A model generated the notes under the pieces. That model was given only the letters and a program-made list of their open reading frames with translations. It had not been told where the DNA came from and made no database searches. From a virus, in IMG/VR virus record IMGVR_UViG_3300028840_008048, positions 1 through 39,905 of that record: DNA of 39,905 nucleotides, one strand, 5' to 3'. Position numbers and translations under genes: made by a program. This document shows positions 34,335 to 39,905 of the stretch, one piece after another. Positions within the stretch are counted from its first letter, which is position 1. Each line of letters starts with the position of its first letter.

Positions 34335-37300
34335 TGGAATTCAAAAAACAATATGAAGACGACGAAACCAAACGAGCTATTATAGCCGCTGCATCCCTCG
34401 TTGGTTCTCTTTCCATCGGTGCAGTCGTTACCCATAAACTGGTGTCGCGCAGCCTTAATCCTGTCCACTCAAGCTTGTTCGAATCCAACACATTCCGAAT
34501 GCTGTCCAAGGTATTCGGGCTGAACACCTCCGAGGCATATAAGGCTTATGAAAAAGCCCTTTCCGGATCGGCATCCAAAGTATATTCTAACTCCTTCAGA
34601 AACTCATTTATAATTCATCCAGATGCAAGTGTAATAGAACAAAGCGAGCGTGCTGCAGCAGAGCGGAAGATCCAGGATCTGAAGCGACTTGAAACGAGAA
34701 TCAGAAAGATGGAAGGCACACTATCAGAAGATATGATAGATTCCAGCCGGATAAGTGTGCTGACAAATATGCGCAACACTCCTGAGGGCGCCAGCGAACC
34801 TTTCTTTACGCGGAATATAAACAGGGCCATTAAAGGACTTGACGACGATACATTTGAATCCATTTTACGCAGACATCCCGCTGCGCTGGACAATTATATG
34901 AAGGTCCTTCGGCGCAGGGAGGTCAGAAGCAGAGATATGTATAATGCTGTGAAAAGCAGCAGAAAAGTCTCTATGGGCGAAGCCGGTGCAGTTGTGCTTG
35001 ACATGGGAAGAGACCCCCGCATTACCAAACCGGAAGGTGCTTTCTCAGATGAAATGTATAGACGGCTGAAACCGAAGCCCGGCGAGTCACCGGAGCCTCT
35101 TTCATTTGAACAGCTTTATCCCACCGCCAATGAAGTGTTTCAGGAGGCACACAAGCGGCCGACTGATTATAACAAAGTGGTGCGAATGGTGTCGACTGAA
35201 GTGGGAAGCTACGAGGCATTCCTTTATTCCCGGGATATCAAGAAGCTGATCGACGAAGCCAATATGCAGATGGCTGAATACAAGGGGTTGGATGCAGACA
35301 TCAAATTCCATGTGCGGACGGACAACAAGGGACATAAGATACTTGATGTCAATGTACATACCCAACGAATAGACCTAAATGGGAGGCTGATTAAAGGATC
35401 CCACGCCTCCCACAATATTCCTATTCCTCTCCAGACCGGGCCGGAATACTGGACAGGAACCCAGCTCAAGGTAGGATACTTCTACGAACCAGAGGGTGGA
35501 AAGAGACTTAACGTCACTCAGCAGGCATTCGGAGCAACCCGCAAAGCTCTTCCCAAAGTCATCCGGGATCTTGCAGGACGAGGCGATACGTCTGCTACAA
35601 AACCGGTAAGCAATATATTCAAGGTAGGTGGAGCTGCTACCGGAACCATCATAGACTACTTCGATAGTAGTGCCTTTACCAAAGAAATATTCCAGAGAGT
35701 CCAGAGTCCCAAGCTGTCCGACCAGACCAATGCTTTCAAGGGCTGGACGAGCCTGGTTAATATGTCTGACATACGCGCTGGTAAAACAGAGACCGTTCAC
35801 ATAGATATAGAAACATCCACTCCAGGGTTACTGGGACGGACAGGTGTCCAGCCGCGGGTCAACGATCCTACCCGCTCCAAGATATACCAGATAAGTGCGG
35901 TCGCTCGGAACCGCGATGGGTCAATTAAAGAAGTCTTCAACGAATTCATCGGTATAAGTGATAAGGACTTAAATAAAGCCCAGCTTTCTGAAATGCTACG
36001 CGGTGATCAGGAAGCCATGAACCAAGTCATCAAAAATGTTGAGCATGCCAGAAGAACAGGGAATACTCATATCACTGTCAAGAAAAAATTTGTTGACTTC
36101 ATGAAAAGGAACAAAGGTCACCTTGTTGCCAAACAAGCTGAATTTGAAAAGACATTCCTAAATCACTTTGCACCTGAGCTGAATCTTCTCCATCGCCCAT
36201 GGGAAGACCCGCAGGAGATGTACCGGATTGCAACAGGTTCTGTACTTGCAGATAGACTTGAGCTGAGAGATATCGCTAAGAGAATTTATGCCAAAGAAGT
36301 AGGCAGCGGTAATATAGATACATTTATTCGTAATAAGATACTACGTGAACCCAAGATGGCCTCCCACTACGGCGGATTCCATAGCTCTGCTACAGATGCT
36401 TTTATATACTGGGATGTCATGAACTGGTCCTATGACCAGGCCGTCAGCCGGCTTAAGCTGACTGACAAGGAAATGATGTCCCGGCTGACCCGTGCTCAAC
36501 GTGAAGTCGGAATGAAGGTAATTCCTTTCGATTACCAGGTAGAGCTCTTTAACGAGATGATGATGAAGCAGGGTGCGCGGACAGGCATAGACGAAGAATA
36601 TCTTCCGCTCTATCTGCATACTGTCTCTTCCAACATGGCGAATAAAGGCTTTACCAGCCTGGTAGATGTCATGAAATACTCTCCGTTCGGCTTTCTCATG
36701 AACGCAGCCAGGCCACTTAGACAGTTCTGGGCATCCGGCAATTTATACTGGAAGCGAAGCCGCCAGGAGCACGCCGCCCAGATAAAACAAGGGTCATATC
36801 ATACCAGGACAGTACCTTTTATTACAACACCCCAGTGGGAACGAATGTTCCAAGCTCATCCTCAAAAGACACTTCATGCTCATCCGCTGATGAACGTTGC
36901 TTTCTCAACACATCCAATGTTCTCGGATGAATCCGGTTACATTGAAAGGAAAATGGCGGATAAGTTGGGATGGAATGTCAAGAAAAACGAATCATTCGAG
37001 TTTACACTCGCAAATGGAAACCCACGGCTGCACAACTCAATTCGAAACTTCCAGAGCAGAGTTAAGGAAAAGATGCTTGGTCTGATGAAAACAGGCAAAT
37101 GGAGCCACGGCGAAGCTCCTCCTCGACACGTCATTGACGAATTCATGGATAATCCTTTCATGAATAACGCTTTTAAGAGCGAGGATGGAGGCAGTCTTGG
37201 AAAGCTGATTGATCTGCGACACGCTGCTATCCAGCGTGTGCTGGAAGAAGAGTCGCGCTACCCCAGCAAACCCGGAAAAGGAATACGAGTTGGACACGGG

Positions 37301-39905
37301 TCTGTCCTCTTTCACCAAGGAGACCAGAACATCGCATGGAAAGGATTCGGAGGATATATCACCAATTTTGAAGCCCGTCATCTCGGTGAGCAAACCAAGT
37401 TCATTGTAGAAATAGCTCAGGATCCAGGATTCGTTCCAAACGTGCGGGCGATAACACCGTGGAGCAAAGCCACTCTCTCTCCTTTGCCGAGCAAGGTAAC
37501 AAATGGAATAAGGAAAATAGTTGCCGGTTCGCCTCATATCAATGCATACTTCCCACTCAAGATAACTGCCGGTCCCGGTGCGATGTTCGAAGGCGCCCTT
37601 ACAAATGCAATTGCTCCTGTTGTAAGAGATGCCATTCAGAAGGGCTCCCCGGAGTCCATGAGACGACTGGACAGCCTTGCTTCGCTTATTCACGAGAGAC
37701 TTGGCTGGAAGATGGAAGAGATGTCTAAAACCCAGCAAGCTATCTACGGCGTAGAAAACAAATACCGGCTTGTCATGAACGAAATGGTGGATGCAGATAC
37801 ACTTATAACATCCCTCGGCAAAAAAGGATCTATAGATGTTATTCAGGAAGCTAATAAAATAGCAGGCAATCTGTGGTCAAAGGATGAGGCGTCCGCTTTC
37901 TATGATTGGCTGAAATTAAAGAAAAACGTTGCTTTCGAAGAAAGAAGGCAAACCGCCATTAAACTTTACAAGCAAAATCTGCGGATGGAAAAATGGTCCA
38001 GCGAATCCATCAAAACACTTGATTGGATGATAGAGACATTCATGCCTGCCCCTGGAAAAGCGCGTCTAGGTGTTATGGAGATGTGGGGTGATAAGCACAT
38101 GTTCTTTCCTTTTGCTGCACGGGGAGTACCAGTCGGATTCACTCACGATGACCTAGATAATCTGAAGATGAAAGCAAAGTCCCTTAAGGCTCATGCTATC
38201 AAAGACAGGGGTGTTGCTTTCCGCGCAGAAGATTACTATCTGCTTGAAGGAGACCCGCTGTGGTCTGAAGATATGAAGCGCTATATCCGAGAGCGCTTCG
38301 GAATGACGGTCCATGCCAACAAAAAAGAACTTCGTAAGTTCTTTGATATAATAGGACTTACACGAGGTGCTGAAGGAGATTTGCGTAGACGTAAAGATGT
38401 TATGATATGGGGCAAGGACAGGCTGCTTAATGAACTGGATATGCTTGGTGAGGAAAACAGAAAGTGGACCAATCCTGAGGCAACTACCCGCGGATTCATG
38501 TCGCGCGAGAACGCAAGATACTATTCCAAGAACATTATGCTTGAGCTGCCAGAAGCTCTCAGAAACAGCAAATACGCCAGCCTGCTGCAGTTCGGCGCAG
38601 AAGACCTGTTCCCGGGAATGAAGCACTTGCCGTCCGAACAAAAAGCTGTGCTTATGGGAATGCTGGGTGAGCCTTTCAAAGGCGGGAAGAAGCTTGACTT
38701 TGCCAAGGCAGGATACATGCCTATGCTCGCTCCGGGTGCTTTTTACGAAGCTATGGAGATCGCAGGCAAAGGCGGTGTAACCAATGACATAGGACTATCT
38801 GTTAAAAACTACATGGACAAGGTACGAGCGGCATACAATGCCGGCCAGGATGACATGTACGATGCTGTCCTTGGTGTCCGCGAGACCTATTTGAACATGT
38901 ACTGGAATGCTTTTAAAGCAGTCTCCGGTAAAGGCGGGTTGCTTGAAGAAACGATGACCGCTCGGTGGCCGGGATTCAGCGCACGGCTTGGTTCGATCGA
39001 TGCACTGATGGCATTCGACAAACATCCCATTCATAGCCTCATCAAGGATATATCCGAAGCCGGCCTTGCTCACCCGCGGATGGGAATTATATCTGCAAGC
39101 GCAGCTGACCAAGTAGGGCTAAAAAGTTTGCTTGGAGAAGCAATCGGTGCTCACTTCAGCGCGAATAAAGGTCAGAGTGCGCTTCTTGACCTGATAAATA
39201 AACACGGCAGCTTCAAAAAAGCTCTTAAAAAAGAAGGAAAAAGCTATCTTACTCTCCATGGAATGGTAAAGGCCGCTCCTCTTGCTGAGGCAGGCATAGG
39301 GTCATTTGTCCCGATTACTCTGCACATTGGGCAAGATAAATACATTCATAGCGGCCGCAAGAAAGATCCTGTTGGAATCTTGTATCTTACCCAAATGGGC
39401 ATGGATGCTATGAAAGCAGATGTTGATGGCGATAAGGATAACTTTGCTATCATAGGAGATAGGGTAACTGCCAACAATGTGTTAAGAGGATACTTCAATG
39501 AAATAGGGGATATGAATACAGCCACCGGCCGAGCACATAAAGAAATGGTTGCCCAATGGCATAATGAATCCCTTGAAGACGCGGTTACCAAAGGAGCAAC
39601 CGGCTTCAAATGGTGGACATATGATGAGAAAACAGGGTGGAGAATGGAATGGGTGGCTGTAGAAAAAAGACAGCAAGCCCTTAAATATGCCGCTGAAGAA
39701 ATGCGAAGACGCGGTGAGCCGGCTATGAGCAGCATTCAGGAAATCAAAACCCGGGGTGCGTTCGGCAAAATGCACGAGTTATTTGACCCTGATAAGGGAT
39801 CTTATGCGCTGCAGGAGTGGATACAGGGCGGCAATCCAACCAAAATGCACCTGACCAAGAGCCTTGTGCCGCTTGCCGGTAAAAAAACACTTGGTATATT
39901 CTACA
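34334..39905 (+). CDS. Giant virion-region protein: DnaQ-like exonuclease and possible RNA polymerase barrel (3' end outside window)
   Basis: Open for 1857 codons from ATG 34334 (one-base overlap with the previous stop) to the window end, with no stop. Hydrophobic stretch at about 15-33. Residues of about 485-700 carry a DEDDh exonuclease pattern: HIDIET (Asp491, Glu493), then KIYQISAVARNRDGS, GHLVAKQAEFEKTFL (motif II with Glu605 in place of the usual Asp), and HSSATDAF (His683, Asp688, motif III). Near the end, MKADVDGDKDNFAII (Asp1696, Asp1698, Asp1700) closely resembles the NADFDGD metal loop of RNA polymerase beta' and the DxDGD loop of YonO/QDE-1/crAss-like single-chain polymerases. An EF-hand-like calcium site is the main alternative. 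No T7-type polymerase motif was noticed. Gene position suggests a virion-carried, perhaps ejected, protein. Confidence 0.8.
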   Translation, partial: MEFKKQYEDDETKRAIIAAASLVGSLSIGAVVTHKLVSRSLNPVHSSLFESNTFRMLSKVFGLNTSEAYKAYEKALSGSASKVYSNSFRNSFIIHPDASVIEQSERAAAERKIQDLKRLETRIRKMEGTLSEDMIDSSRISVLTNMRNTPEGASEPFFTRNINRAIKGLDDDTFESILRRHPAALDNYMKVLRRREVRSRDMYNAVKSSRKVSMGEAGAVVLDMGRDPRITKPEGAFSDEMYRRLKPKPGESPEPLSFEQLYPTANEVFQEAHKRPTDYNKVVRMVSTEVGSYEAFLYSRDIKKLIDEANMQMAEYKGLDADIKFHVRTDNKGHKILDVNVHTQRIDLNGRLIKGSHASHNIPIPLQTGPEYWTGTQLKVGYFYEPEGGKRLNVTQQAFGATRKALPKVIRDLAGRGDTSATKPVSNIFKVGGAATGTIIDYFDSSAFTKEIFQRVQSPKLSDQTNAFKGWTSLVNMSDIRAGKTETVHIDIETSTPGLLGRTGVQPRVNDPTRSKIYQISAVARNRDGSIKEVFNEFIGISDKDLNKAQLSEMLRGDQEAMNQVIKNVEHARRTGNTHITVKKKFVDFMKRNKGHLVAKQAEFEKTFLNHFAPELNLLHRPWEDPQEMYRIATGSVLADRLELRDIAKRIYAKEVGSGNIDTFIRNKILREPKMASHYGGFHSSATDAFIYWDVMNWSYDQAVSRLKLTDKEMMSRLTRAQREVGMKVIPFDYQVELFNEMMMKQGARTGIDEEYLPLYLHTVSSNMANKGFTSLVDVMKYSPFGFLMNAARPLRQFWASGNLYWKRSRQEHAAQIKQGSYHTRTVPFITTPQWERMFQAHPQKTLHAHPLMNVAFSTHPMFSDESGYIERKMADKLGWNVKKNESFEFTLANGNPRLHNSIRNFQSRVKEKMLGLMKTGKWSHGEAPPRHVIDEFMDNPFMNNAFKSEDGGSLGKLIDLRHAAIQRVLEEESRYPSKPGKGIRVGHGSVLFHQGDQNIAWKGFGGYITNFEARHLGEQTKFIVEIAQDPGFVPNVRAITPWSKATLSPLPSKVTNGIRKIVAGSPHINAYFPLKITAGPGAMFEGALTNAIAPVVRDAIQKGSPESMRRLDSLASLIHERLGWKMEEMSKTQQAIYGVENKYRLVMNEMVDADTLITSLGKKGSIDVIQEANKIAGNLWSKDEASAFYDWLKLKKNVAFEERRQTAIKLYKQNLRMEKWSSESIKTLDWMIETFMPAPGKARLGVMEMWGDKHMFFPFAARGVPVGFTHDDLDNLKMKAKSLKAHAIKDRGVAFRAEDYYLLEGDPLWSEDMKRYIRERFGMTVHANKKELRKFFDIIGLTRGAEGDLRRRKDVMIWGKDRLLNELDMLGEENRKWTNPEATTRGFMSRENARYYSKNIMLELPEALRNSKYASLLQFGAEDLFPGMKHLPSEQKAVLMGMLGEPFKGGKKLDFAKAGYMPMLAPGAFYEAMEIAGKGGVTNDIGLSVKNYMDKVRAAYNAGQDDMYDAVLGVRETYLNMYWNAFKAVSGKGGLLEETMTARWPGFSARLGSIDALMAFDKHPIHSLIKDISEAGLAHPRMGIISASAADQVGLKSLLGEAIGAHFSANKGQSALLDLINKHGSFKKALKKEGKSYLTLHGMVKAAPLAEAGIGSFVPITLHIGQDKYIHSGRKKDPVGILYLTQMGMDAMKADVDGDKDNFAIIGDRVTANNVLRGYFNEIGDMNTATGRAHKEMVAQWHNESLEDAVTKGATGFKWWTYDEKTGWRMEWVAVEKRQQALKYAAEEMRRRGEPAMSSIQEIKTRGAFGKMHELFDPDKGSYALQEWIQGGNPTKMHLTKSLVPLAGKKTLGIFY

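Noticed and set aside
37037-37738. 233-codon open frame on the minus strand
   Set aside because: It is antisense to the second giant ORF, which stays open for over 1850 codons.
39419-39436. DVDGD read simply as an EF-hand or dockerin calcium loop
   Set aside because: Not fully excluded. The surrounding KADVDGD and following hydrophobic strand fit the polymerase metal loop better, and no second calcium repeat is nearby.
1-39905. CRISPR arrays, insertion sequences, integrase or att sites
   Set aside because: No regularly spaced repeats, transposase motifs or terminal repeats were seen.

Overview
The window is one continuous block of virion structure and assembly genes from a contractile-tailed bacteriophage (Caudoviricetes, myovirus form). 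All supported genes lie on the + strand. The order is classic: terminase large subunit, two unknown proteins, portal, prohead protease/scaffold, pre-capsid protein, major capsid, neck and connector proteins, tail sheath, tail-tube family proteins, a pair of chaperone-like proteins, then two giant proteins. Strong AGGAGG-type ribosome binding sites, 1-4 base stop/start overlaps and three clear rho-independent terminators fit a bacterial host with ordinary Shine-Dalgarno initiation. The host cannot be named from this sequence. Gene size, a 2575-codon ORF followed by an ORF of more than 1850 codons, and the load of introns and an intein suggest a large (jumbo-like) phage. No tRNA, CRISPR array, integrase or lysis gene was seen.

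Region by region: 1-1854 is terL, whose true start lies upstream of the window. 1715-1920 is a GC-rich, hairpin-rich junction. 1926-8491 carries two unknown proteins, a portal (perhaps fused to a MuF-like tail) and a protease-scaffold fusion. 8509-10909 carries a pre-capsid protein and the major capsid protein, closed by a terminator. 10973-15934 is the neck: an Ig-like protein, an Ig/connector protein, a tiny basic protein, a probable head closure protein, a beta-helix protein and a probable tail terminator. 15955-18624 is the sheath.

18678-22248 is the most unusual ordinary gene. It encodes a 221-residue tube-family protein cut into four exons by three group I introns, each with a different LAGLIDADG endonuclease. 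The exons rebuild a protein that aligns with the intact paralogue at 22360-23472. A further tube-like protein (23472-24881) and a third, TGA-interrupted family member (24890-25570) follow, then two mutually similar small proteins in the tail-assembly-chaperone position (25518-26610), separated by a terminator.

26607-39905 holds two giant proteins in the tape-measure/ejected-protein position. The first (2575 aa, 2174 after removal of a 401-aa LAGLIDADG intein) has glycine-rich membrane-like segments and a RecB/Cas4-type PD-(D/E)XK nuclease signature. The second runs off the window. It carries a DnaQ-like (DEDDh) exonuclease signature and, near residue 1696, a DVDGD motif resembling the metal-binding loop of double-psi beta-barrel RNA polymerases (beta', YonO, crAss-like virion RNAP). 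My leading candidate for an undescribed system is this pair: two giant, probably virion-carried enzymes that may enter the cell with the DNA and supply nuclease and, possibly, transcription functions at the start of infection. The nuclease signatures are well supported; the polymerase reading is an inference.
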